In this document: in pieces, positions 22,951 to 34,400 of the stretch
Position numbering within the stretch: position 1 is the stretch's first letter
Layout of the letters: every line of letters begins with the position of its first letter
Assembly (NCBI GenBank): GCA_963556195.1
Contig: OY744519.1
Coordinates: 103,623,500 to 103,687,499, forward strand
Direction: 5' to 3'
DNA length: 64,000 nt
From: Sepiola atlantica
Lineage: Eukaryota; Mollusca; Cephalopoda; Sepiida; Sepiolidae
Made by a program: the position numbers and the translations under genes
The notes under the pieces: generated by a model
Told to the model about the DNA's origin: nothing
What the model saw: the letters and a program-made list of their open reading frames with translations, nothing else
Databases searched by the model: none

Positions 22951-24282
22951 TGACGCCTGTCTGAAAAATATCCGACCTTAAGCCAGAAAAAATATTTCAA
23001 ATACCTGACGGGGTTGGGGCCCTAATCCCCATTCAAAGTAGGCCCCTTGTGCTTGCACACACTTAGCCAACCGATCCATCCACTGCCAGAAACACCTCTG
23101 GAAGTCTTAGTTTGGAATGGTGTTCATCTCCGCTGTCACGTTCCGAATTATCTCTTCTCTAGTCTCAAAACGGGAACTTTTCAGTGGCGTCTTCAATTTT
23201 TGAAACAACCAGAAATCGCAAGGAGCCATGCTTGGAGAGTAGGGAGGTTGGCAAACGACTAGAATTCCATGTTTTGCCAAGAAATGTTGGATCAATTGGG
23301 ATGAATGTGCGGGGTTATTGTTGTAATGCAATTGCCAGTTTTTCGCAGTCCACATGTCTGGTCTTTTGCGCCAAACTATGTCACAGAGATGTTGGAGAAC
23401 ATCTTGATAGTACTCCTTTGTCACTGTTTGTCTTTCCGGTGCATATTCGTGATGCACAATTCCACGGATATCAAAGAAGACAGTCAGCATCACCTTGATT
23501 TTGCTTTGCACCTATTATGCTTTTCTTTGCATTGGAGACTCGGGATGCTTCCATTGCAACGACTGTCTTTTTGTTTCTGTGTCATAACCGTACACCCATG
23601 ACTGATCTTCAGTTATCACGGTGTTCAGAAACCCAGGATCAGTGTTGGCGGTTTCGGGAAGGTCTTGTGCAACTTGAAAACGGAGTTCCTATTGTTCCTG
23701 CGACAACAACTGGGGCACAAATTTTGCAGCCACTCTGTGCATTTTTAAATCATCACGCAAAATTGCATGTGCGGAATCTTTATTAAGTCCGACCTCTTGG
23801 GCGATCTCCTGCACGGTTGAATGACGATCTTCCATCACCAAATTTTGTACCCTTCTCAATAACAGCTGCACTCTGAGCAGTTTGGGGCCTGCCAGAACGC
23901 TGGTCACTCTCCGCTGATGTGTGGCCATTTTTAATCGGTTGTACCACTCCTTAATTTGTGTTATACCCATCACATCTTCTCCAAACACCTGCTGAATCTT
24001 ATGAATTGATTTGCTTTAAGAATCACCAAGCTTTTGACAAAATTTGATGCAGTACCTTTGCTCAACACGTTCAGTCATCTTGAGAAAATCGGTAATCCGA
24101 CGAACATGTTGTGTAGCACCTCACTCAGTGACCGACAGGCAGCGGCTAACGCGCAGGAAGGCAGTGATAAAATTCACACATGAGCATGAAGGTGTCTTTC
24201 TTCAATGTGTAGAGTGGCGCCGCCCTATCGTCTCTATTTCGCACGAAAAAATAACGGTCGGATACTTTTCAGACAGGCCTTG
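22951..24282 (-). mobile_element. Full-length but dead mariner element
   Basis: About 1.33 kb bounded by TA dinucleotides (22949-22950 and 24283-24284), the target duplication of Tc1/mariner elements. Terminal inverted repeats share gcctgtctgaaaa and tatccgacc, at 22955-22977 on the left and on the opposite strand at 24256-24278. It encodes one decayed transposase on the minus strand. It sits inside the left arm of a larger inverted repeat, so it arrived after that element. Confidence 0.9.
22978..24078 (-). pseudogene. Mariner transposase pseudogene
   Basis: A single minus frame from ATG 24078 to TAA 22978 (about 366 codons) contains at least five in-frame stops and no frameshift. N-terminal helix-turn-helix signatures remain (MTERVEQRYCIKFC, IKEWYNR, STVQEIAQEVGL, AAKFVPQLL). 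The catalytic core has TEDQSW (first Asp), LHYNNNPAH where the family has LHxDNAPAH (second Asp changed to Asn), and YSPSMAPCDFWLF (third Asp kept). The 34-residue spacing between the second and third positions is that of mariner D,D34D enzymes. The C-terminal QGAYFE motif persists after the last premature stop. It cannot make an active enzyme. Confidence 0.92.
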
Positions 24283-24419
24283 TACTTGTGCACACACGTT
24301 GAACTTGTAAGCAGATGGATAATATTCAAAACCTTTTCTTTTTAATTAAAACTATTCTACATTTGTTCTTTCATATTTATTTTAAGAGAAAGGGGGAGGG
24401 GTATATTAAAAAGCATTGC

Positions 24420-24510
24420 AGAGATTGTCCCTATTTACTTGTCTCCCCACGAGGGTGGAGCTAGACACAAGGTCGGTTTTTAATGTAGGGTGCGTCTTTC
24501 TTTAATTAAA
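24420..24510 (-). mobile_element. Family B fragment in the centre of the foldback
   Basis: Carries tccctatttacttgtctcc and agctagacacaaggtcgg, the conserved tail block of family B (minus orientation). It lies in the loop region of the inverted repeat 22850-24870. Confidence 0.55.
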
Positions 24511-25579
24511 ACATTTTACAAAATGTTACCGAACAGTTTTCATTAAAGAAAGACACAAGTTTAGAGATAAAAAAAAATAAGTTTACAAATTTTTTCTGTA
24601 ACTAAAATGTATAAACAAACGAAATAACATTCAACAAACAATGTTTTTTAATATACCCCTCCCCCTTTCTCTTAAAATAAATACGAAAAACCAAACAACA
24701 CAGAATAGTTTTAATTAAAAGAAAACGGTTTTATCCGTCTGCTTACAGATTCAATGTTTGTGCACGAGTAGTTTACAGGTTCAACCGTTAGTAAAAGCAA
24801 CCAGTGTCAACCCGAATCCATCCTTTTCGTATTTGCTCGTTTTAGAGTGCGTGAAATCTAATTGGTCCAACAAATGAATCTTCAGATTTATAGAAAAAAC
24901 AAACTTACATTGGATATTATTTACGAAAAAAACGATTATTCTTTTTTTTCATGATACAAGCAGTGAATAAAAACTCCGTACTCGCTACCTTCTCGATCCT
25001 AAAGAGTTCGATATTGAAATATTTAAAAGTGATCTTTTCTTAAAAAAATAAGAAATAAAAAAAACTGTTAAAAAAACATTATGGGTGGTTAAAAACGCAA
25101 AAGATATAGAAAACAAAGGGAGATAATCCACTATGTTTTAATTAGCAAGCCCGACGGTACAGGGTTATTTCCTCTTAGATCTTAATATAATGTAAGTTTT
25201 ATAAATATATACACATAAGATTCATGTTTTGTTTTTTTTGTCGACGCCATCATCAAATTATTTCATTCATTAAATCTTTTACTTTGAACTTTGTAATTTG
25301 AAAATCAGAGACTTATAAAGCAATTGGTAACATGGTTTGAATAGAAAATGAGTTAACATGAAATAACCCGTGTTTTTTTCCAGCTCGTTCCCTTGTCACA
25401 TTATTTTTCAAATTAACATCAATGCACTAAATCGTAGTTCATCAATAATGAGGATGACAGTCCAAATTATAAGAACGTAACATACTCTCTATACCAGATA
25501 AGTGATGACTGTACAGATGTTATATCAGAATTTTCATTCTGCTAGGCTAGTTGACTTACCAAAGCTTTAAATTCTAATC

Positions 25580-25705
25580 TAACCTATTTCACCCATAGTT
25601 GGAGGAGGGATAGGTTAGTACCTATGCCAACGGTATGATTGAAAGTAATGTAACTCGAACACTGTATGCCATGCCCACGGTTCTCGTTGGTAACCATTAT
25701 ACCAC
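25580..25705 (-). mobile_element. tRNA-like SINE head
   Basis: Minus strand: ggaagtggtataatggttac (A-box-like), then gtgttcgagttac (B-box-like) about 35 bases later. It is similar to the relic at 19730-19815. No 3-prime body identified. Confidence 0.45.
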
Positions 25706-25891
25706 TTCCTATGCCACAAAATGTTTCTTTCTACCTACTAGCAAAAACATGAAATAATAATGAAGTAATAGTATAATTTCTGCTTCAGATGGACAGATAC
25801 CAAACCTCCATTAGTAATAGATCTTTCTACCTATTTGGAACAAAAAAGAATTATTTTCAATTGTGTTTGAATTTTGTTCTTTGTTTTTCAG

Positions 25892-25952
25892 AGAAGCAAT
25901 CAATCGTGTTACTGAGGCAGCCGGTCTAAAATGTGCTGACAAAAAAAAGAAA
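25892..25952 (+). CDS. Shc: SHC coding exon 3 (PTB domain)
   Basis: 61 bases between ttttcag and gtaagt. One base completes Arg73, then residues 74-93 (EAINRVTEAAGLKCADKKKK). It corresponds to REAISLVCEAVPGAKGATRR in mammalian Shc, the PTB helix region followed by a basic loop. The exon ends on a codon boundary, in phase with the next exon. Confidence 0.92.
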
Positions 25953-28619
25953 GTAAGTTCTTATATCTTTCTGCAGGTGTTGCAGTAAACCTATGTGTAT
26001 ATAAGTAAGAATGTATTTCAGTGCATGTATCTATTTATTATGTCTCTGTGGGTATCTCTTGTATAAATCAATAACTTCAAGTCAACATTAAAAAAAAAAA
26101 AAATCTCGCAGAATGTTCAATATGAATATACAGATGAAATTTTTATGTTAGAACCAGTCGTCTCTCAGAAGATCCAAGACAAACCGTTTCAAATAAGCGG
26201 GAGTTCTTCTTATTGGTTGAGAATTCGTGAGTTCACACCTACACATGAGCTAATGTTTATATTTGTAGACTTCATGCTGTGATTGTGCAGACATTGGACA
26301 GAGAAATTTATTTAAGTACGTCCCATTTCCATTCGGTACAGAGAGATAAAGAAGAGGAAGGAGTAAATCGAACGAATGAAGAAAGAAAGATACTAACTTA
26401 TACAAGCTAGTATCTTTTTCATGTTCGCTCGTCTTACATACCTATTTACTAATATATACCACCTTTTCTAATTCATATGCGATTCTATTTATTTAGTTAT
26501 TCATTGCCTCTTTGGGTATCTCTTGTTTTAATCAAAATCTCAAGTCAACTTCAAAATAAAAAAAATCTCACAAATGTTCAATATGAATATACATCAAATT
26601 CTCATGAATATTTTATCAAATAGATCCACAAAATGTCGCTGTAAATTCATTTCTTTACTTTTTTTTTCTTTTTATTTTTATCTTCATTTTTGCTGGGGAT
26701 AGGGCATCCTACCGGATGCCAGATATTCACCTGTTATTTCCCAAACTCCAACTGAGAGATATTTTTAGGATTCTAACCACTACTTTAATTGCATTTTTTT
26801 CATCTCTCTTTCACTTTCGCCAGGTAGTTTTTAAAATTCTTTATCATGAAGCTCTTATGATTACCATTGTATTACCTAGTATTAAGTATTACAACCCTAA
26901 CCCAACCTTTTATGAGTTACATAATATTGAAAGGATTTCTATTGAAAATGATTCATTGTATGTAACTAATTGAACACAAGTTGCTCTGTTACCCACAGAA
27001 CGGAATGAGTTTTCATACTTTTCCCAATGGTATTACCAGGCATCACAAACCAGCCAGTTTAGTCTGCAAAAATGGGTAAATATAATGAAATTCCCTTAAA
27101 TTTCAACTTGTGATAACTCGTTTATTTGGAGGTTATGTTGATAAAATTTGTATGTAAACAAAATTTAATCTTCTCTTTTTATTAATGTCCAATTCCTTCT
27201 CTTGTGTCATTAATAGTTTTTCTTCCAGGTTACTTCAAGTTAGGTTACTATTTTCAATGACAGGCGATTTATTTTTTAATGTTGGTGTTTTTCAGTTTAA
27301 TGTACACTATAGTGTATGAAAACAATCTCATCTTAAAGAAAAAGGGGCACTTATGAATATACTTGGCATAAAGATATCTTTTAAGTTGTATTGCACAAAA
27401 AAAAAATCAAAGTTGACAACTTAAGTGTATGAAATTTTTGCCCTATTATCAAATTGTGTTTCTGTCTGTTTTTGTTTTGTCCAAATCATAGTTTTTTTTT
27501 TTATTGATTTACTATTGAAATCTAGTTTTATCTCTACTATACTATTAATCATATTAAGAATATTCAGTGTGTTGGTTGCTGAAATGAATATTATATGAAC
27601 TGTCAAATTTGCACTTCGTGTAATTTTTGTACATTTTTTCTAGAAGTAATGAGATTTTGCCCAATGTTTAGGTTGGCTTGATCTAATAATTATTGTTTCT
27701 ATTATGATTACTTTTCATTTACCACACCATGACATTACATTGGTAAAGATGTTTCACTTGTTCAAAGCCTGCAGTTTTGATTATACACTAAAAATTAGCT
27801 TCTGAACCAATAGCATACAAGACGGTAATTTCCAACAAACTTTGAGCGGTCATAATTCGGTAGTCAATTGAGCTATCAAAATAAATTTGGTATAATTGTT
27901 TGTTTTTTCAAAGATCTACGTGCCCACATTAGAAGTTTTTAGATATAATGAAAATAAAATTTTGGTTTGAGATCATTTTTTACCATTTATTTCTGAATTC
28001 ATCCAATTTATTCTCAAAAGGATTTACATCAAACCTGATTATGCAATTTGTTTCAAAAAGTATATTCCTCTATTATAAAAAATAATTTAATCATATGATA
28101 GATTTAGTTCTTGAAGTCTTTTTTGACAATAAATTACCAATCTGAGATGAGATACTCAAAAAGTATGTTCCATATTTAGAGATTTCATTAAATTATTTGG
28201 AACATCTCAATTAAAAATATCTTTCATTCTTCTCTATTGTAAAGTAGTAAAACCTAAATTACTGACACCTACAAAAACACACAACATCGAGAATGCACTT
28301 TTGACCTCTTGCAAATGGCCACTCTGCAAGCAACACGGGTGCTTTGGTTCTGTTCAGTGTCAATTTCTATCATCACAATGAAATCCCAATTCCCATGTCT
28401 CACTGCTAGTGCCTAGGATTGAGTACATTATTTTATATAAGATCTTCTTAAAGTCTTAAATATTCTAACAATAACATTTGCTTCCCATGAAATCAAATGT
28501 ATGCAAGTACATTATAGGAGGATAACATTAAGGCAACACTTGTCTTGTCTTGAGTCATCCATCAATTAACAGTGAAACATTCATGAAATTTGTGAACCAT
28601 GATGATTGCTCACCCATTG
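25953..28619. other. Intron 3 left part, AT-rich, no gene seen
   Basis: Contains only a weak repeated phrase: gggtatctcttgt with atctcgcagaatgttcaatatg near 26050-26130, recurring near 26513-26600 as an imperfect duplication about 465 bases away. No open frame here resembles a protein. Confidence 0.5.
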
Positions 28620-29125
28620 CAGCCAATCCCAAGAGTTAATGAGTTTGTCAGGTGGCCGGTAATGATGGTTGAAATTGGGCAGAATTTGATTATTTAAGAG
28701 GACGGCTCAACAAGAATTTATTTACATTGGACTTGAAAACGACTATGTTGTATTCAGCTGGGAAGCAGCCCCACGGTATTGAGTTCTACAGACGGGTGGT
28801 TCTAGGAAAGAAACTCTATTCATGGGAGCTCAGTTTAGTTTTAGGTACACAGAGGGAGAAAGGGAAATTATTGACAGTGGTTGTAGCTAGAAGAGTTTTA
28901 GTTGTGAATTTTTTACAGGGGGAACCATAGATTGAAGCTCAGTTGAGTACTTATCATGAAAATAACGATAGAGCAGAGAAAGACTGGCAACATCTCTTCT
29001 GTTAGAGAGTGGCTGTAGAGAAAAGGACATCTCCCACTAGATTTTAAAGTCGGTTTTGTACTCTGTCAAGGAGGAAAGGTGCTTTGAGAGCCCCCCACCC
29101 CCACCCACTCGATGTGGCAACAGTA
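28620..29125 (-). mobile_element. LINE ORF2 C-terminal region, longest copy
   Basis: Minus translation, across stops and frameshifts, runs from MEYCCHIEWVG (about 29130) through SFSLQPLSNRRDVASLSLLY and RYFHDKYSTELQSMVPP to a degraded WNSLP-like end near 28790. This is the region after the RT core in CR1/Jockey-like elements. It helps interpret the shorter fragments elsewhere in the window. Confidence 0.75.
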
Positions 29126-29619
29126 CTCCATTTTAGTACTTATTTGACTCTTGATCATAGTATAAGGACTTCCAGTTTGTCACTTGACCTCTGGGGACCA
29201 CAGGAGCACTTTTCCGGCATGTTTGTTGTGTCAGGTATACATGACCAACAAGCTCCAAAAGCCGGCGTTAAAAAACTGCAGATATGCATGGAAAACAACC
29301 ATGCAGTATTCTGTTTGTTACATTGTCTCGCCACGGTATGTTGTAGACGGTAAATAGCATTTTGATGCATGATCTATTAAGTTTCTTAGATTGATCAACA
29401 TTTAGTGTCAAAGAGTCTTATTCGTAGAGTAAGATGGATTCGACCGATGCCGTGAAAACTTTGAGTTTTGTCTCATTTTTGATAGCAACTTTCCAGATTT
29501 TTCCAAGAGATTTGATTGTGGCCCACGCTAGCATTAGAATGTAAAAAAAAAAGCCAAGAAAGAAAAACACTCAGATGGTATATCAAAACAAGAATTTTAT
29601 GTTTTTTAGAGGGAAAAGT

Positions 29620-31670
29620 GCCTGAAAATATACAACCATTTTTGAAAAGAAAATACACCCATTTTGGGGAAAAAGAAATACACCCATTTCTAAAAAGAAA
29701 CCCATTTTGAAAAAAAGAAAGAAATACACACATTTTGAAAAAAAAAAAATACACCCAAATTTAAAAATATCTATTACTAAGTGAGATTTGGTATCTGTTT
29801 GTCTGAAGCCGAAACTATATTATTACTTCTATTAATTGTACTTCTATTACTAATGGAGAGTTGGTATCTGTCTGAAGCACAAAACTATACTATTACTTCT
29901 ATTAATTCTACTAAACTATATTATAAGTTGTGATCGTTCTCTTTTTATATCTACAGGTAGGAAAATCTTTTTGCATTGTATCAGATATTTAAGAGATGTC
30001 AATAGAATTCAGTGGATAGTGAATAGTGTTCTTGTAATGTCCACCCTTTATGTCATCGTTAAAAGATGGATGATAAAATTGACCGAATAGTTATCCCCTA
30101 ACATTAAAAACTACATATCAAAGAATTTAGAATTTTGTATGTTCTTTTTTCTGGATAGGCTGTGGCAGCTTGCTGTCCAGAAATACTTTTATGTTTCACT
30201 ATGCAGTAGGTCATCAGACAGGGAAAATACCACCTTGATTGTCTGCCGGAAAACACACCAATTCAAAGCATTTTTCAAACTACAGCAGTTAATCTGGTTA
30301 CACATTGGAGGCAAGTTGATGATGAGATAACTTGTGGAAGAGTTTGGATTCTTGTTTGTCATTCAGTTATTAGGTAAAAATTAAGTCTAAACAGTGATTT
30401 TAGCCGTTTTACAAATAAAAGTGACTCGCGTGGATTTTGAATTTTTTCCATTATCTCATTTTGTTGAACTCAACTGGAGGCTTCTATACTTTTGACCAAC
30501 TTCAACTCCTCTAAAGAGACAGATTTTTGTAAAAGATGATTCCAGAACATTGAAAGCCTCTACATTTGTTATTCACACTAGCAAATATATGCTCCCTCCG
30601 GTCACATATTTTTGCTAGTTGTTTTATTTAATTGCTCAGTAAAATGTGTTTGTTTTTTTTACAAAAAAAAAAAGAAAGTAAATCACCCCATCCTTTATTT
30701 TAATAAATAAAACACGGAATAATAAAAACATAGTTTTTAAGCAAAATTTACCCTTTATGGCGTAAAATGTAAAACAAAAAATTGAAGAAAATATTTTAAA
30801 TACATCTGGAAATCTGAAAAAAATAACAATCATGAGTGTATACTTGCGAATATTAATTTATTAGAAGATTTAAAACAAATTAATTATGTAAATTTGAAAG
30901 ACGCATCATGTTTGGGGAAGTTTTGGAATGGGTATATATAGGAGCTGATAAGTAGATATAAAAAGAGAGCGATCAAAACTTATAATATAGTTTAGTAGAA
31001 TTAATAGAAGTAATAGTATAGTTTTGTGCTTCAGACACAGACAGACAGATACCAACTCTCCATTAGTAATAGAAGTACAAGAGTACAATTAATAGAAGTA
31101 ATAATATAGTTTCTGCTTCAGACAAACAGATACCAAATCTCCATTAGTAATAGATATTTTAAAATTTGGGTGTATTTTTTTTTCAAAATGTGTGTATTTC
31201 TTTCTTTTTTTCAAAATGGGTTTCTTTTTAGAAATGGGTGTATTTCTTTTTTCCCAAAATGGGTGTATTTTCTTTTCAAAAATGGTTGTATATTTTCTTT
31301 TTTTTTTAAATAGGCATATTTGCTTATTCAAAATGTGTGTATTTCTTTTTTTTTCAAAATGGGTGTACGTCTTTTTTTTTCAAAATGGGCGTAGTTCTTT
31401 TTTATAATTGGTGTATTTTTCAAAATGGATGGGTTTTTTTCAAAATAGCTGTATTTCTCTTTTTTCAAAATGGTTGTATATTTTTTTAAATCGGTGTATT
31501 TTTTTTTTCTAATGGGTACATATCTGTTTTTTTTTGTTGTTTTTTTTCAAAGTGGGTGCATTTCTTTTTTTTCAAAATGGGTACATTTCTGGGTTTTTTT
31601 CAAAATGGGTGTATTTCTTTTTTTTCAAAATGGTTGTATTTGTTTTCTTTTTTAAACAGGTGAATTTTTG
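29620..31670. mobile_element. Foldback element with tandem-repeat termini
   Basis: Outer ends consist of repeated 20-27-bp units: tacacccattttgaaaa-type at 29640-29765 and its complement, tttcaaaatgggtgtattt-type, at 31160-31665. Inside them the unique parts also pair. For example gaagtaatagtatagttttg at about 31006 is complemented at about 29883-29902, and agatataaaaagagagcgatc at 30954 at about 29937-29957. Arms are about 340 bp on the left and 340 to over 700 bp on the right, with a spacer of roughly 990 bp without a recognisable gene. The layout resembles Drosophila FB elements. Confidence 0.8.
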
Positions 31671-31885
31671 TGAATTTAAGAGATTGGGAATAATCGAATA
31701 TGCCAAAACTTGTTTGAAAAATCTTATACATCATTTGTACGATTTTAATCAACTTAGAATAAACTTTTCTCACTAAAAATACAACTGGACTTTTTTCTCA
31801 ATTAAATACCAAAATTATGCATCCATTTTTTTGTGTTTTAAATAAAATATCTGACGTATAAAACTATTTTTTTTTTTTTTTCCAG

Positions 31886-32005
31886 TGTGACAAAAAAATA
31901 CTACGCATACTTGGAACATACCCAAATATGCGGTTTGCAGGTTCAAACATTACACTAACAATTACAACAGAAGCTCTTAACCTTGTGATCATGGAAACTG
32001 GACAG
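31886..32005 (+). CDS. Shc: SHC coding exon 4 (PTB domain)
   Basis: 120 bases, 40 codons, between acceptor ttttccag and donor gttagt; residues 94-133. It contains ILGTYPNMRFAGSNITLTIT, matching ILGRSNLKFAGMPITLTVST of mammalian Shc, then EALNLV like SSLNLM. Both boundaries are at codon junctions. The 5-prime side is a long T run directly after the foldback element. Confidence 0.94.
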
Positions 32006-32222
32006 GTTAGTTTTTTGTTTAGATTTTTAAAATTTTCTTCTTTTTTTTAATAATTTTTAAAAATTCAGCCTCAAAGCATTTATTTATGAAAATCAGCCTT
32101 TTATAATTATGGATGGCCCAAATAACTTATCATTTTTCTCCAGCTCTCCTGAACACAAGCCCAGTCTAATAATAATAATACTACTACACCAGAAATGATA
32201 ATGGCAGTATAAGCATAGAATA

Positions 32223-32424
32223 CAGGGTTGCAGAGTTGGAAGGTATAAAGTTCGACTCTGACTCCTAGGATTTTAAACATTCTGACTCCGACTCTGGCAA
32301 TTCCAAAATATCTAATTCCAATTTCAATGCCTTATTTTAAAGTCTTTCCAATATTCAGACTGCTTTGTTGATTCTTCTGGAGATTAACTCTTAGCATTTT
32401 TACGAGTCTGACTCTGAAACCCTG
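32223..32424. mobile_element. hAT-type MITE in intron 4
   Basis: 202 bp flanked by the 8-bp direct repeat atagaata (32215-32222 and 32425-32432). The ends are cagggttgcagagttgg and, inverted, cagggtttcagagtcag. CAGGG termini and 8-bp duplications are hallmarks of hAT elements. The interior repeats gactc(c/t)ga words and encodes nothing. Related copies: 45133-45349 and 36752-36946. Confidence 0.88.
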
Positions 32425-32994
32425 ATAGAATATAAAAGTGATACAAAGACAGACATCTGTAAACATGTTATATAGAAAAACAAACAAACAAAAAACATTG
32501 AGTGTCTACAATTAGCCAGCAGAAGAAGGAATGACAAATAAAACAGTGAAACAAGACTTAGTAGGAGACTAAGATTATACATATATGCCATTGTAACTGT
32601 TGGCTTGGTTTATTAGACTTAGTTTATTGTTCTAGAGTAAACATACAAGATATTAATGGAAGATGATGAACAGCTTTTTCGGTTTAATATTTGTCCATAT
32701 TTGTTGTAATAGGAAAGACTGGGTTGTAGGGTATTCTATGTAAACTTACTAATATAGAAAACTATATATAGTGAACACTGTATTCACTGCTATCGTGTTT
32801 CAGAGATCAGTAATATCTTACTAATATCTGTCTATCTATTCATGTTATTCTCTATTGCAATAAGCATTTCTTCCTTCATTCTACTATCGTCTTAGTTGTT
32901 CCTTCCACTCAAGTAACAATCTTGTCTATTCTAATCCTTTTCAAGGATACAACAATATTTTGGGGGATGAAGAATTGTCATTTATTATTTACCA

Positions 32995-33150
32995 TTTTCA
33001 TACTGACTCCTTCATCTTGGCTGTTGTTATCACAACGTTCCAGCTGTTTTTCCCTTTGGGCTTCTTCAGGTGCAGTGTGTCAAACTCGATAATCGTCATG
33101 GAATTTTGAACCCAACCCTTTATTCGATCACTGGTAGTACACTATTCACA
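32995..33150 (-). mobile_element. SINE family A fragment in intron 4
   Basis: Contains catcttggctgttgttatca, then ggcttcttcaggtgcag and aacccaaccctttattcgat in family A order, without the tRNA-like head. Confidence 0.6.
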
Positions 33151-33388
33151 TTTCATTCTCTAGTCCTGGTGACACATAGCCGAGACGACTAGGACGTTGG
33201 TTAAAGTGTTCAGGCTATCTTGAGGGTTCTGAGTTCCATTCTGATCAAAGGCAACAAGACGATTCAACAAGTTAAGAATGTCACAAGGCCTAGGAAAGGG
33301 TATGTGAACAGTTGTACACCTAAGACCCCAATCAAGGGTTGTCTTCAACATTCCATAAAGGTTCTTGAGTTCTAACCAGAAGAACGTT

Positions 33389-33510
33389 ACCACTGTCGAT
33401 CAGGGGAAGAGTCTATCAGGCATGTATACGCAGTGTGATGAGGTATGGAAGTGAAACCTGGCCAGTGAGGGTAGAAGACATTTGTTGCCTGGAGAGAAAT
33501 GATATGTTTT
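33389..33510 (+). mobile_element. RTE-like LINE fragment
   Basis: Short copy of the element at 8720-9345: ccactgtcgatcaggggaag, then gcagtgtgatgaggtatgg and gagagaaatgatatg in the same order. Encodes the remains of GRVYQACIRSVMRYGSETW. Confidence 0.65.
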
Positions 33511-33833
33511 AATGGACGATCACTTTCCAGCCTTACTCCTAAACTCCATTCCTATTTCTTTTGCTCCTACTTCCACTTAAAGATTTACCTACTTGTTTTC
33601 GGTTCTAAACCAACCAGAAACCAGTGGGATGTGTACTCTTAGAAAGGGTTTGGAGGGTCTTACTGATGATTTTATTTTGTTTCTTTGATTTTTCTCTTTT
33701 GTGTGTGGGTGGGGGGTGTTGTCCCATTCCCCATCTTTTTCCAATGAACTTGTAAATATCTTATTTGTATTTTATTTTATTTTTAAATATTTTTAATAAA
33801 AATTTAATATTGGATTATTTTTGTTCTTTTCAG

Positions 33834-33887
33834 ACGATAGCACATCACGACATGGCGGCAGTTTCCTTTGCATCTGGAGGAGATGTG
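33834..33887 (+). CDS. Shc: SHC coding exon 5 (PTB domain)
   Basis: 54 bases, 18 codons (residues 134-151: TIAHHDMAAVSFASGGDV) between tttcag and gtatga. It aligns with IIANHHMQSISFASGGDP. Ser144 corresponds to Ser151 of p52, a phosphate-contacting residue. The donor gtatga is weak but phase and similarity support it. Confidence 0.93.
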
Positions 33888-33984
33888 GTATGAGAATTTG
33901 ACCCCAAAAATTCATGATTTACCTCATTTCTAATAGATAAATGATATGATTGAGAATACATGGAAATAGATGTACACTGGAAAT

Positions 33985-34090
33985 GGCAGGCTTAGAATGG
34001 GAATAAATGCAGGCTTAGAATGGGAATAAATGCAGGCTTAGAATGGGAATAAATGCAGGCTTAGAATGGGAATAAATGCAGGCTTGGATC
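33985..34090 (+). repeat. 23-bp tandem repeat, about 4.5 copies
   Basis: Unit gcaggcttagaatgggaataaat repeated with almost no change, degrading at the right end. It lies 100 bp inside intron 5 after the donor. Confidence 0.95.
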
Positions 34091-34129
34091 GAAATATATC
34101 CAGGCTTTTTTATGAAAATCGCTCCAGAC

Positions 34130-34400
34130 AAGGCATGAAGCCTCTTGATGTAAGGAGCTAACAAGAACAAAAAATGATTATCGCAAAGACAGGAGATGCC
34201 TATTGGCCTTAGTCTTGAAAAAGACCAAGGTTATAGGTAGGAGGAAAACGATCAGCAAGAGGAGAGTTCCACAAGCCTGCAGTTCTTGGAAAGAAGCTGC
34301 TGGAATAGGAAGCTTTATTAATTACAATGAAGTATCAAAACAGCGAATTGATAGAGACCAAGGCGATCCATAATACAGGCCTGGCAAACATGCGATTGGG
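34130..34400 (-). mobile_element. LINE ORF2 C-terminal fragment (decayed)
   Basis: Shares the minus-strand layout of the LINE ends, such as tcttgaaaaagaccaaggtt and gttcttggaaagaagctgct against cttgaaaacgac and tctaggaaagaaactct at 28730-28820. More diverged than the other copies. Confidence 0.4.

Larger units (their letters stand above)
22850..24870. repeat. Large inverted repeat interrupted by a mariner element
   Basis: Left arm pieces 22850-22949 and 24285-24420 are separated by a mariner copy. Together they pair with 24636-24870 in reverse. Examples: gagcaaatacgaa at 22878 against ttcgtatttgctc at 24828, and gagaaagggggaggggtata at 24386 against tatacccctccccctttctc at 24652. The centre (24421-24635) contains a family B fragment. 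It is a non-coding foldback element in intron 2. Confidence 0.8.

Noticed and set aside
29473..31655. Phe/Lys-rich open frames with repeated FQNGCIF or KKYTHF motifs
   Set aside because: They arise from the tandem sub-repeats of a foldback element; the same units occur inverted at the other end.
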